This document shows, in pieces, positions 39,350 through 52,000 of a DNA stretch of 64,000 bases; the first letter of the stretch is position 1, and each line of letters begins with the position of its first letter. Under the pieces are notes generated by a model. That model saw only the letters and a list, made by a program, of their open reading frames with translations, was not told where the DNA came from and made no database searches. The position numbers and the translations under genes were made by a program. The stretch comes from Symsagittifera roscoffensis (Eukaryota > Xenacoelomorpha > Acoela > Convolutidae): the NCBI RefSeq assembly GCF_963678635.1, contig NC_087067.1, positions 22,139,547-22,203,546 of the forward strand, given 5' to 3'.

Positions 39350-42300
39350 GTAGGTATTTCACTCACAATCAACAAGAAATGAACTATCACGTGGCGAAGA
39401 AGCATACCCCAACTATTTCCAAGCAATCAGCGGTTTGCTCTACTTGCGAGAAGGAGTTTTCACGTTAATATTATCTCCAGCAACATCGGAGAAAAGAACA
39501 TACCGAGTGATACGGTGGCAGACTTGAACAAAATTGTGGAGGAGAAAGGGGAAGATGGAGAGAAACTCAAAGAGGAGAAGAGTGCTTGTCAACACTTCTG
39601 GTGGATACTGAGATGAAGAATGGGAGGCACAAGTACTTAACTTTTAAATGTCAAAGTTAAATACTAAAGTAATCAACGAAAAGCTGGATGAAGTATTCAA
39701 GAAGCTGAATTTGGCCTGCAATAATCAATAACCTTCTTGGATTTGTTCTTCTTAATATCAAAACTGGGGAAAATCGCTATTGCTACGCACACGAAAACAA
39801 TACTCTGTTTGGATAATCGCATTTATTCTGTACAAAAGCCGATTTGATTACAAGCCAGGGAAAAGTTGAAACTTTGATATAGTGGAGCAATGCACTCATG
39901 ATCGCTAAAACACAAAGTTGAGGTTCAAGTTGATCATAAATCCTACGATTTTCAATGGACTACTAAAAAAAAGATTCCAATGAGATGTTCAGACTCTGTT
40001 GCCCGAGTCTTTACTGAGAAAATAATCCGTAAGTTGTCTTTAATCAGACAAAGATAAACAAACATACAAAAATCAACTTTGCCTTTTCCGTGCGGTAGCA
40101 ATGTATTTGCATGGCCATGGTAACCTCGATGCTCATGCTTCTCAACTGTACAGAGTTTATATCAAAACCTGGATAGTACCCGAAGAACTTTCGCGGAGTT
40201 GCCATTGATGATTTACCTCTTGTTCAGGGAACATTTGAACGCAACATATTCATCTATGGAAGGAAAATATTTTGAAGAAATAGCCAGGAGAAGTATTAGA
40301 AACCGTGAAATTGTTAAGGTTCAACAATAATATTATTCACACGAGTGGTATTGATTCTTTCTTCACTTGTTTTCGATGTCCTAGCTGTGACTGTTTCTTC
40401 AACAGGTCGAACAATTTCAACAGGCATCTAATGAGTTGTAAAGATTGAGTGCGACACATTAATCCAAAGAAGGTGTATACACTTCGAGAAACGCTATTTA
40501 AAAAGTTGGAAGAATTCAATATCCCAGTTTTGAAAGATAAGACACAATTGACTAAACTTGCCCTTTTCGAGTTTGTGTCGAAATGTATTCCAACAGATGA
40601 ATTGAAAGCTACCCAAACAACAACCTGGATTTGAAAACACTTTACCATTTCTGTATCAATATCGTCAAACCTGATAGATGAACCGATCTTTCTTTATAAC
40701 AAGGATCCGCAAAAACTTAGTATTGATTTTTGTAACTAACCTTGAAATTTTGGCTGAGAAAAGTGAGCTCGAAATGAAAACTAAATTTCAAGACACTGAA
40801 AGAGTAGTAAATGAGCGGATGTCGATATTTTTCCAAGAGTTGAATGAAACACGTCGAAATCGTCCAACTGAAAACTTTGAATATGAAAACGAATGTATAG
40901 AGGACACAGAGGAAACTGATACGTCGACTCAGTTTTTGAGGATGCAGAAAAATCAGCTGAATGATTTGAAACAAAATCTGGAGAGGTGCTGAACCAATTC
41001 TTATCAAAGAGGCTAACGATTTCATATCCCTCAAGTTTGGAGACATACAGTTTCTCAATATCATGAAGTTTGCGGGTAGAGCAACATTTCTAGGCTCCTT
41101 TCTTAAAACCCACAAAGCAAGTGAGACAAATTGGGTTTTCCCTTATGAGTGGTTTGACAGTGTGGACGAGCTCGAGAATGAAGTTTCACCTTCATACAAA
41201 GCTTTTTTCAGTAAACTGGGAATCAACAACCCTCTTGATAAAGACTTTAAGGGTTATCAGAAACTTAGGTCAAGCGGACGTGATGAGCAACAAGCATCAA
41301 AGAAAACTGCATCTGGATGGGAAAATTACAAATTTTTACATGAGATTTGGCAAAAACATGGAATGACTACACTCAAAGATTTTTGCAGTGGTACAACAAC
41401 AAAGATGTTGTTCCAACCATTGAAGCAATGCAAAAAATATTTCAGTTTTATCAATAGAAAAAAATTGATATGTTGAAAGCTGGATGCGCGCTTCGAAATC
41501 TGGCAAATTTTTGTCTGCACAAATCAACCATTGAAAAATTCTACCCATTTTGCGAAAGTTATAAGATTTGTGCAAGAAAATTAGAGAGGATATGACGAGT
41601 GGACCATCAATTGTGTTGACGCGAAAAGCTGCTGTGGACGAAACATTTATCAGCGATTCATCAAATGTCTAATTATCAAAACGGAATTGATGCGAGCCAG
41701 CTTTACCCCTATTCAATGTGTTAAGATATACCAAAAGGATTGTACACAAGAAGGTAGTTTGATTCGGATATGCAAAACTCAAACATCCGCAAAATTCAAG
41801 GCTAGATATAACCAATCTCTCAATTTTGAGAGCATGATCATGTCTTTTTACCAAAAAACAAGAACAAATTGCAGAATTGAGAGCTTCCGCACATCTGGAA
41901 AGTAAAAGAAAATTGGCTGTTTCAATTAGATGGATTTTGCTATCACGGCAAAACAGTGTTTGAAGCTATGGGATGCTATTACCACTTCTGTCCTTGCCAA
42001 GAAACTCGTCCATCATTGAACGATCAAGTTTTTGAGAGAGGAAACAAAAGGCGAGAGATGGAGGATTTGAGTCGGGAATAAATTCGAGAAAAAGGAAACA
42101 AAAATGAAGAGATGTGGGAATATGAGTGGTGACTAAACTTCAAAACGAACGAAAGAAAAATAAACATCGTATCCGATCGACCTCTCCCTACAAAAGACCT
42201 TTCTCTACTGAATCTTTACTGGAAGCAATAAAGGATAGATCTCTTAATGGATATGTTCAGCGTGACTTAGTGGTTCCAAATGAACTGAAAGCAAAAATTG

Positions 42301-43390
42301 CTAATTTTCCTCCAATTTTCAAAAACACATTCTCAAAAACTTTTTCAAATTTGAAAGAAATGATATCAGTGAATATATGCGAAAACATGCAATTGAAAAT
42401 GATCTTCTTAAACATCCCCAACGAACGCTTATGTCTAGTTTCAAACTAGAAAATGGTTCTTTCGTTACTCCTCTCTTCAATTTCTGTTTTGAACTTGGTT
42501 TACAGTGTACAATTGTTTACCGCTTTGTACAGTATTCACCTCGAAAAAAATTGCAAAAGGTTTTTTCAGAAAGTTGTTGAAGTAAGAAGGGAAGGAGACG
42601 AGAACTCTTTATCCAGAGTTGTTGCAGAGACTATGAAACTTCCAGGTAATTCATCCTACGGTTGCAAGATAATCGATACTTCGAGACCTACGACCACAAA
42701 GAATTTGAATGATGAGAAAACACACATGGCAATTAAAGAACCACTCTGCACACGATTTAACACTGTTCAGAAAGTTTTGTACGAGGTTGAGTTGCTAAAG
42801 TCAACAATTGCGCACAAAGAACCCATAGTTGTCGGATTTTTTATTCTGCAGTATGCAAAGCTGAGAATTCTTGAGCTTTGAAACAAGGTTTGTGATGTTA
42901 AAAAAATTTGAGGAATTTCAAATGGACACGGATTCGTTGTATTCAGCTTTTGCTGAGGAAAATTTGAATGATTGCATTCGTCCCGAGAAAAAAAGATGAC
43001 GAGGAAAAATTGAGACAAACTGATTGCAGAGATTCATTTAGAGCAGATTCAAAAGCAAACATTTTTCCTCAGATATATTGAAGCGCTCGCAAGAAACACG
43101 ATAAACGAGAACCTGGACTCTTTAAAGAAGAATTTAGGTGTACAGAGATGCTATGTTTAGCTTCCAAGGGTTGAATAAAAGAGTTTTAGAGGAAACCGGC
43201 GATGGACCTATGGCAAAATACAGGAAAGTACTAGACGAAGCAATCAACTTGACTTCGAAAACAGAGGATTTAGAACCATTAACCCTATGATTGCTAAATA
43301 CGAGCAGTCAAAGAAGGGGTTGAGATATTTTTACCCAAAAAGACCAAAAAATTCAGGATTACGGGATACACACTAAAAAAAAGTTGATCT
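39350..43390 (+). pseudogene. Decayed protein-primed family B DNA polymerase (Polinton/adintovirus type)
   Basis: The plus-strand remnant is spread over all three frames with many stops. In order: a C2H2 finger (CSTCEKEF..H, about 39.43-39.50 kb); the N-terminal domain; a second Cys/His finger (CPSCDCFFNR, 40.38 kb); an exonuclease region where DxE is replaced (LALFEFVS, 40.56 kb); TQFLRMQKNQLNDL (40.94 kb); FGDIQFLNIMKF and FPYEWFDS (41.04-41.15 kb); GPSIVLTRKAAVDETF (41.6 kb); a polymerase A-like region; LENGSFVTPL (42.45 kb); ETMKLPGNSSYG (motif B, 42.63 kb); EPIVVGFFILQYAKL (42.8 kb); EMD-type motif C (MDTDSLYSAF, 42.92 kb); and GPMAKYRKVLDE (43.2 kb). This architecture is that of PolB proteins from Polinton-like elements. 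It is clearly dead. No capsid, ATPase or protease gene was found nearby. Confidence 0.8.
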
Positions 43391-43670
43391 TGTAAATAAT
43401 TGATATTGTAGCTGCATTCAATGCAAAACTAAACAATTAACTGTAAACTTGCGTTAAAAAGATTATACGAAGCAGTGATTTATATTCTCGAAGTATTCGT
43501 AATGATTCAGAATAGCCTTAAGCTTTTTTTTCATAGGTTCAAACATATAGAAAAATAAACAAAACATCTAAATTGTGGGAATTTTGTAGGACTTAGCTAT
43601 GTATCGGCAAACCCGAGCACCAGAAAATTCGGGCGCAAAAAATTTTTTGAAACTTACCATCTTACCATCT
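43391..43670. other. Spacer, no gene seen
   Basis: AT-rich sequence after the polymerase remnant with no frame or repeat of note. Confidence 0.4.
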
Positions 43671-43674
43671 CAAA

Positions 43675-43925
43675 CCTCGCGTCTTATTACATGCCAAAAC
43701 TTATCTTAATACATTGAATGTCTGTCTTAATACATGGAACTTTTGGGTGCCGAGAATATTATCTGAAACTTTTCATCTTACCATCACACTGAAACCTTAA
43801 CATTCCCTATCTTAATACATTAGCAAATCTATTTCCTAACTTAATACATAAGAAATCTATTCCCTATCTTAATACATAGCTTGCAGACTGGATGATCTTT
43901 TACCTGCCTTAATACATGGAGGTCT
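43675..43925. repeat. Cluster of cttaatacat motifs
   Basis: Six copies of cttaatacat and one variant (cttattacat) occur in 250 bp at irregular spacing, mostly preceded by atc, gtc or tgc. The same word is rare elsewhere in the window. Irregular spacing argues against a simple tandem repeat; it could be a binding-site array of an LTR or a decayed minisatellite. Confidence 0.6.
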
Positions 43926-44283
43926 TCAACCAATCTAGCCTGATCAGCTCACTCTTCCACTACTTCGGTTTCAATAGAGACTTGTCTTCATCCTATCATT
44001 CTTACTCTCCTATCTTTTGATTAATTCACTTCTAGAGGACGAAATAGCAATTTTTCTTCTTTTATTTTTTTAAAGTCTGTTTTGAAATAAAATTCGCACA
44101 GGCACCTATATCTACCAGGGCTCTTCGTTGTAATCTAGATGAGAAACGTATTTTAGTGAAATTCAGTACGTTTATCCTGCCGCGGGAATTATTGCGTAAA
44201 AACTGATTATCTCATCAGGTTAAACTATTTCGTTCGCTTAGATTACTTAAGGGCTGACTCGGCGGCTTTCTTAGTTTTTTTAC

Positions 44284-45382
44284 TCATTCTGGAACACGAA
44301 GTTTTGACCAGGTTCTTGTTGTTTTTGTCGCCACCAGCATTGTGGAAAAATATTCCACAAACGTCACAAAATTTGGCTGATGATTGCACCATTGGTACAA
44401 AAAGTCCATTGGAAATTTGTATTTTAGGTATTTTATAACTTGTATATCTTGTATAACTGGTATTTGATTTGCCGCAAATTGTTCAATAGGATAATTCTGG
44501 CCCTGCTGGAAATGTGCTGATGGCTCCATTTGTACCATCAGCTGTTGCCTCGTTGTTGTCCATGCCAATTATTTTGGTTTGGATGACATTCACTTTACTG
44601 ACCACTCTGACTATTGTTTATCCAATTTTCTTCGGGAGGCGAATTCGATTGTGTCTTTGACTGCTCAGTTATTTGTGATCTCACTTCGTTGAGCTGCTTC
44701 TCCGTTTGTTCCCGGTTTGTGGACGAATTTCAGAGCGCATTTTAATTTTTCTGAGATTTTGTTGTTAACTTCGTTGAATCGTCTTCCAAGTAATCGTCTT
44801 TTCGGCAAATCTCACGAATCATGATTTGCTTCTTTTTCGGCTTACGCAGCTCCTGATCTGTAGTCGAGCGCAGTTGTTCCATCTGCTTTGATCTGGGAAT
44901 CCTGCTGCTTCTGCTGCTGCAGTTGCTCCAATTATTGCAGGAACACTCGGGGCAACAGCTGGCAAATCTGGTGTTGGATACGCTCGCTGCGCTTTCTTTG
45001 TCAAGTTCACGAGAAAGTTCTCGGGATTTTCTGTTTTCTTGTTGAAGCGCAGTTGTTTTAACTTCAAAACGTGAAGTTTTTGGAGTTGGGTATTGAAGAA
45101 GGAATCCCTGAGGGCTACTACACTCGCAGGAACATTCGATCGAGTTGCTGGTCCTTGTGTCTGATAGAATCGCAGCGGGTTATCTTTAGATGTAGATGCA
45201 AGAAGTTCGCTTGCTGGCCAGGATAGATTGCCGCTGCTCCAACGTATCCTTGGGATAGTTGCTCGAGTTGTGAAAAGTCTCCTTTTCCGTTCCTCCGTAG
45301 GGTTCGACCGAAGTTTGCGCGTGTGCCATCGTATTACAGTTGAATGAACATCAATTTGGTGATGCAGTTGATGATAAACCAC
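44284..45382 (-). pseudogene. Possible Gag remnant of an LTR retroelement
   Basis: A 187-codon minus-strand frame (45382-44819) followed by broken frames down to 44284. The segment SFFNTQLQKLHVLKLKQLRF followed by NPENFLVNLTKKAQRAYP has the look of a retroelement capsid helix pair, in which a short Leu/Lys helix precedes an AYPxPDLPA-type turn. The N-terminal part is basic and disordered. Downstream pieces are Gln/Asn-rich. No protease or RT follows. The identification is by general resemblance only; it could be another low-complexity protein. Confidence 0.3.
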
Positions 45383-46425
45383 AGCAATTGTTCGAAGTTC
45401 GAATTATGGGAAACACTAGAAAAATGGTAATCAATTGGGCTTTGAAAGGCAGCTAATGTTATCACTTGTTTTTGCCAATCAAGCTTTGCTGCTTCAATTA
45501 TAATGTTGTGATAAATATTCCGTTACTTCAATTATATGGTAGGATAACTTAATGACAATTATATCAATTTACTGCAGGTTTTACTTCTGAGTTTTAGTTT
45601 AACTAACTGTTTTTGTTGATTGTTGAGAACCTGAAAATCTGCTTTCTTTGTCTGCCTTGTCAGTAGCTCAGCTGTCCTGCCTTCTGACTGGGACAAGAAG
45701 TAGAGATGTTGTAGGTCACAATCTACAGCTGCTTCTTTAGATTGAAAAAACTTTCATCCCAGAGGTGTCCACAAGTCATGACTGTCTTTTTGTCACTCTG
45801 ACTGTTTCAGTTGTTTGATGAATTTTGCTCTGCTTCCCACAACTGAGCTTTGCTGGGATAATCGGATTGTTTTGCCCTGTTCTGCTTCAGCAAAATGAAG
45901 GTGTCACCGTCTGCTGGATTTTTCCCGTCTTCAATTACCGATGACTTCTGGTGAATCCAGAAAAAAATCTTCAGCAAACGTCACCATGTGATATAATTTG
46001 CCTTCGGATGGCTGTGGACAGCTATATCGTCGTTTTTTGTAATAATTGCAAGCTTTTCGGGTATAAGCTAGCGCTACTGGTTATCAATTGTTATTGTTTT
46101 GGATCCATAATTAATATGTCACGAGCAGTTAACACTTGTCTTACTTTTAAGGACGCAGAGTTCGGTTCTTAACTTCTGGAAGATCGCTAGTCGATCGGCG
46201 CAAGTTACAGTATGATTGGAATTTTTTATTCAGTTGATTTGTATTTGATTGATATTCAGCTTGGTATAATGTTCCTCGCATTGGTTTTAATTACCATCAG
46301 TGTTTACATAATTAAATAAATATAAAATTATGAGATCATTTCATAAGCAAGGTTAATTATGTAATCTATTATAGAATGTGAATGCATGACATCATGCAGT
46401 GATGTCACATTCATATTGTTCAATT
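45383..46425. other. Region without a supported gene
   Basis: Contains only short frames. It lies upstream (minus sense) of the Gag-like remnant and could hold its LTR, but no repeat partner is in the window. Confidence 0.35.
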
Positions 46426-46429
46426 TGCA

Positions 46430-46700
46430 GGAATTGAGATTGTTGACATAAATTGAGATCAAATTCGGGCTAACAGGAAGTGAGATCGAATTGAGATGGA
46501 TGGCAGGAATTGAGATCAAGTTTGGGGTGACAGGAATTGAGATCGAAGTGGTATGTTTGACAGGAATTGAGATCGAAGTTTGGTATATTTGACAAGATCT
46601 GAGATCGAAGTTTGGATATAGGAATTGAGATTGAAGCTGGTTTGACATGAAATGAGGTTAACACGTGTTTCAACTGATAGCTGATCAACGTAGTAATTGA
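46430..46700. repeat. Minisatellite of gacaggaattgagatcgaag
   Basis: Seven or so degenerate copies of a 27-40-bp unit containing aggaattgagatcgaagt, separated by ttggtatatttgac-type spacers. Minus-strand frames across it (repeats of LNSCQ/ISIPV) are translations of the repeat. Confidence 0.8.
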
Positions 46701-47965
46701 GGTTGAACTTGCTGGTGACCACCTAGTGATCAAAAGATATAAATTAAAACGTTGCTACATGTAAACATATGTGTAAATGGATTCAGCAACAAACAAAATG
46801 TGGGTTCAACTTGGAATTTGCGGATTTTGCTTGCAGTTGCGCATAACGCAACAGCTCAATTTAACGATACAAATTTCTTATTATTTGTTTGTGGATTCCA
46901 CAAATTATTCTGGGTTCCGCAAATACAGTTGCGGATTTCGCAACTTCGCCTATTTTTGGAGCGATTTTGAGCGGTAAAATGATTTAAGTATTTGTGTGGA
47001 ATCCAAAACAGCAAAGAAGATCAAATAAAAATAGCGTTGTTGCGGATTCCGTGACAAATCTGATTTTGGCCTGTTTTGGAATCCGCTTACAATGCACAGA
47101 TTGCACAGTTTGCCTTCGTAATGACCTTAAGTTTAATCTTGCATACCGTCCTGTTATTCTGCTTTCAGTGAGAAATGTTTGCTGCATCGGATCTTGCTAG
47201 CTTTTTCGCACTGATCCTTAGTTCATTGCTTCTTAGTTTAAATATTTACTCAAAGTGAAGAGCCAATTCAACGGTTAAGTATATTCGAAAAAGTATCTCG
47301 TCATGACAAATTCCCGCCCTATTTTTTGTAAAAGAGGGGGAAGGGTAAGGGGGCGTAATTAACAAAATGCCTTCAATTGACCCTTGCTGCTCCGACGAAT
47401 TTGTGATTGCTGCAAAATTGCATGGCTTAGATTTTGATTCTAAAGCGTTGAATATTTGAATGGTAAGAAAAACACGTGAAGTCAAAGTCAGAAAAAAAAC
47501 TCCGCCATAAAATTCTATATTTTCATAGTTCGCTTTCAGCCATTTGTAAAGTTACACAGACTAAAGACTGATGTGCTGAAAAAATGATAAACAATTGGAA
47601 TACACCAAAAATTAATTTTGTTTTCAGGAACAAAAAATTATGAAAGGAGTTTTTTGCTGTCTTTATCGCATCATTTTCTCTTTTTACAACACTCTTTCAC
47701 TTTTTGCCTCAACTAAAATGCGTCTTAAAAAACGCAATTTTGGCTAGGGCAAAGAGTGTTATTAAATGGAATCTTGACGGCGTAGAACACAGAAAAAATA
47801 TATAACTGTCATAGGATTCAATTCTTGAAAATTAAATGAAATTTTAAATAAAATAATAGCTTTTTCTTGATTATTAAATGATTTATATTTTTTCTACGCC
47901 ATCTCTTGAGGGAGAGCCATTAAGAGTGCTTTCTCAAGTGACAGTAATGCAAAAGAACTGGATGA
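46701..47965. other. AT-rich region, no gene seen
   Basis: Around 46790-47110 the words ggattccg and ggattccac recur in both orientations, but no frame above about 80 codons looks like a protein. The remainder is unremarkable. Confidence 0.4.
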
Positions 47966-47967
47966 TT

Positions 47968-48776
47968 CACTTAACAATTGCCCTTCTTTTGGTATCTACT
48001 AGAGAATTGCCACCCTATAAATAAAAGCAGTAAATTAGTACCAGAGCGTTTTATGTAACGTTCGAATTTTGCTGCATTCTGATTGGTCAAAAATTGGATC
48101 AATTGAGCAATCTCCCCCCCGTATTGACCAATTGAGCTATCTCCCCCCCCAAGCAAAAATTAAGACACCACAAAAGGCGCCAACAAACGCAATTAGATGG
48201 TTGATGTGTTTATGGCACGCACTCAATTGATCGACGGAAGTTAATTTTATATGAGTATCGAGAAAAATTTTGAAAAAGAAAAAATCAAAAAATTGAAAAA
48301 AATAATAATAATTTGCAAAATTTTGTTTGGGCGACTCTTGCCGCTCATTGAGGAAAACGAGTATCAGGCTTGGTGCTCTGAACTTGTATCTGAATATTAA
48401 AAAAGCTCTCTTCAGCACCTTACTATTGTACGCAATAGCTTTTTTTTCCATTTAGGACAGAAAAAAGTCGCTTTATGTGCCTCAGTTTTATTGATTTTGT
48501 TTTCACTCTGAATGTAATTTTTGAGCTTCGATATTGTAAAAGTTGGCGTTCCATATTCGTTGGAGAATCTCGTTCATATTATCATATCATTTAAACTATT
48601 TTCAAGTGGTTATAAACATGTCTGAAGTACCTATTGAGCTATCTCTCCCCCCCCCCCCCCCCCACGCGAGAATGGGGGGGAGATTGCTCAATTGATCCCA
48701 AAAATTCTACTAACCTAAACCTACTTAACAGTTGCCCCCTTCATTGAAAGAGGGGGGGGGGCAACTGTTAAGTAGA
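47968..48776. mobile_element. Nested foldback element with C/G runs
   Basis: The outer inverted ends are cacttaacaattgccct (47968) and its near complement in gcaactgttaagtag (48761-48775). The inner inverted ends are perfect over about 25 bp: ggatcaattgagcaatctcccccc (48096-48120) and its complement (48674-48698). The direct word attgagctatctccccc recurs at about 48131 and 48633, next to a run of about 17 C. The right end is itself a 19-bp hairpin (48721-48739 with 48757-48775). No protein frame is present, so it is a non-autonomous element or composite. A partial relative is at 4690-4830. Confidence 0.65.
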
Positions 48777-49099
48777 TCTTAAGAACTTTAAACAGTGGCA
48801 TCAGCTTGCATAAAAATCTCCTTTTAAAACATTTTATGATTTTTTTGGGATTTCATTTTGAATCAACTTGACCATTGCGACAACACAATTAAAACCAGCA
48901 GTTTGCACATCATGGAATTTTTAGGAACTATGTTTTGTTTTTGTGGCTCAAATTATTGCCCAAATTAATGCATAGCCATGCAAAATTGAGATAACATTTA
49001 AAAGATTTTTTTTGAAGATTCTTTTGAGGATAATCTGTGAATGAAAATGTTGTTCAGCTCGAAATATTAGAAGTGACCATTGTTTCAGCAGTCAGTGAA
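48777..49099. other. Upstream region of the receptor gene
   Basis: AT-rich, with no clear TATA box. A tgtttcag at 49080-49088 directly precedes the first coding ATG by about 11 bp and could be a 3' splice site for an upstream leader exon or a trans-spliced leader. Confidence 0.35.
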
Positions 49100-52000
49100 A
49101 TGAATCAAACTCAAATCAGCGATGATGAATGGGTAAGGTTTAGTTTTTCATTATTTGCCTGTTTTGATTGGAAAATACAACCTTCTTTTGCGTTGCAAAA
49201 GTGTAGAATTATTAGTTAAAATTTAAATAATTTAGAATTTGGAATTTTTCTGAAAAACACTTGATAGCCGAAATATCAACTCAAATGACTGCTACGCTCA
49301 ACGTAGATATTCTTACGTACAGAAAACGTCGGTCTGTTTAGGTTCCGGATTATGTCCAAAACTACGATTTGGAACCCAAGCCCATGCCAACAGCCGAACC
49401 CATTTTGAGGGCAATTTTCATAACATCCGGACTTCTAATCGCAGGACTGAACTGTGTGTTCTTCTTAATTGTGAGATGTTCAACTGAGCAGTTTGTTCGG
49501 CCAGCGAGACGGGAGGATGCCAGAACCTTCTATTTAATACTGTCGATGTTGTTTTTTGTTGACATGGTGTTTGGCTTTGCGTTTTTCATCAAACAAATGA
49601 CCTTGATCGGCAAGTTGCAAAACATGAATTTCTTAAAAACACAAAGTTGACAAAGTGACGGTGTATCGACCAGCATAGAGCTCGAATAGATGAAAAATTG
49701 AAACACGAAAATCGTAATGACTATAGATAGCATAAAAAACCGAACACAATATTCAAATATTGTATTAAGTGAAATTATACTGGAGAAAAAAGAAACGGTA
49801 CTAGAGAAGTAAAAAATTTGTTAGATTAAGAATCAATAGAAAAATCTGCCAACTTAAAGCCAGAATGTTTTTCCCTATATGTGATGCATACTTTCACCCT
49901 TTACCACATTTTTTTTATCACTTACGTATTGAAGGTGCGCCATGCCCCAACATTTCCTTCTTCCTAAAATATCAATTTTTGAGCATTTTTCTTGCCAAAA
50001 TTTATGTTCATAACGTCCCATGCATGATCAATTGGGTTTACATCAGGGCTATAAGATGGCCAGGGCAAAAAAAACGGAACTGTTTTTTCTTGCTAGAAAT
50101 TGCTCTGTAAATCGGGCTGAGTGGCTTGAGGCATTTGTCTTGCTGAAATGCCATAACTCTTGCCGTGCAAAAAAAAAATAGTAGCTCCGCCCAAAAACCT
50201 GATTGCAATAGTCTAAGTGCCATTTATTGAAGCAAGTCGTCCCAACCATATCATCATAATTTTGTGGCTGTTCTATCAAATTGTCGAACATTTTAGTTCA
50301 CAAAACGAAGGTTTTGTCGTCTCTAAACAAGACAACGCCTTTCTCCTGAGTTCAGAAAATAACGCATTCTGAAAGGTACTTTTTAAATCACGATGTCTTC
50401 ATTTTGCACATAACAATTCCGTAGCAAGATGTCCTCGGCGAAGACTTTGTCCCTTACGTTCTTCTAAACGGTCCTTTATATCAAACGCCCAACCAGCGCA
50501 ACTTCTGTTCTTATAGTAGGAGCTGTAATTCCAAACTGTCGTGCCGTAATAGCAGCATTTTGAAAAAAGACCCGAAGTGAGTTGTCTAAAACTATCTACA
50601 CCAATCTCTTAGAAATTTTGAGAGAAATTGGAAAACTGGAAAATATTTCGAAATTTTTAACTTAAATCACACTTCCTTGTTCGTATCCTTTCGACAGACC
50701 TCAGAAAAAAATGTTTTCTTATACAATTTGCTTTATCAACTTTGCTGGGAGAGCACCTGAAAACCGCAAAAACTCTTCGGCAAATTTTGAACAAGATTTT
50801 TTGTGACTTTTTTCTCCACAGTGTGCCACAGCAAACAAAATAAGGGCACATTACGGTTTTGTACGGTTTGGGCAGAGCTCTGAAAAAACATTGTCTTTTA
50901 TAGAAAACTAGTTCGACTAAGCTTAAAAAACTATTCAAAAACTGGAGAAAACCTTTGTGTCGCTTCTGCGTTTTACATACTTGATTCAAAATCCACAATT
51001 TTGATAGGCTGTAATCTTGTCGATTAATAACAAATTAGAGTATAAAATGACTGAGTTGATCATAATGGGTTCTAAAACAGTTATGATAAAAAATGATTTA
51101 TTTGGCAAAAATTCTTTTTTTACTGGATAACTTACACATGAGGACAAAATTAAATGCAAAATCAGCTTTATTGCTCAGTAAAAAGCCTACTTTAAGGACC
51201 ATTTTGGACAATCTTCAAATTTGAAATTAACAAAATTTTTACATCGACCGACAGAAAATAATCTAAGCTACCCTCTCTGAAAGTCTGATTTTATAATTTG
51301 AAGTCTTTAACAGTTTTTTCCGGGTCTGAAAATGCCAGTATTTATCATCCGCTTTGAGTTTTTCAAAACGCGTGAAGTTTTAAGAAACAGCTGAACCGAG
51401 TAAATTAGTCATACTGTTATTCCAATTTTCTCTCAGAGAAGGTTTCAAAATGCAAGAAAAACTTTTTTACTCCGCTTATATTCCGGAAAGGTTCACTACT
51501 AAGCACAATTTAAAGCATATAGTAAAAACTGGCATTTTCAGACCCAGAAAAACTGGTATCATTTGCTCTCAGTCTATGAAAAAAAAACTAAAATTCCACA
51601 TGAAAATTGCCCAAAATCATTCTTGAAAGCAGGCTTTTTTGAGATAACAACATGAATTTGCGCCTAATTTTGTCCATTGAGCTAAAAAGAAAAAATTGGT
51701 TCTAATCAAATGAATATTGATTTAGTATTTAACTGTATGCCAATCCGATAATATACCATGATGATCATTTTATTAATGAAAACTAAGCGCGGGTTGCTCT
51801 TTTTAATACTTTTCCCCTATCCAATATTTTGACAATCGATCTACCATTATAACCATTTTTTATGATAAAAACATAGTGCTGGATGCTCTTTTTTATTAAA
51901 TTTTTCATATCCAACTTTATGACAATGGATCTGTTTATTATAGTGCACGACATTATGGGGCAAGGCAATGAACCTGTGCAATACAGACCAGCAATCATTG

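Noticed and set aside
46328-46733. Three overlapping minus-strand frames with LNSCQ/ISIPV repeats
   Set aside because: All three frames are open because the minisatellite lacks stops; the repeats come from the DNA unit.
50657-50998. 113-codon minus-strand frame near the Tc1 fossil
   Set aside because: It has no Tc1 or other motif and lies in intron 2 outside the recognisable transposase; probably chance.
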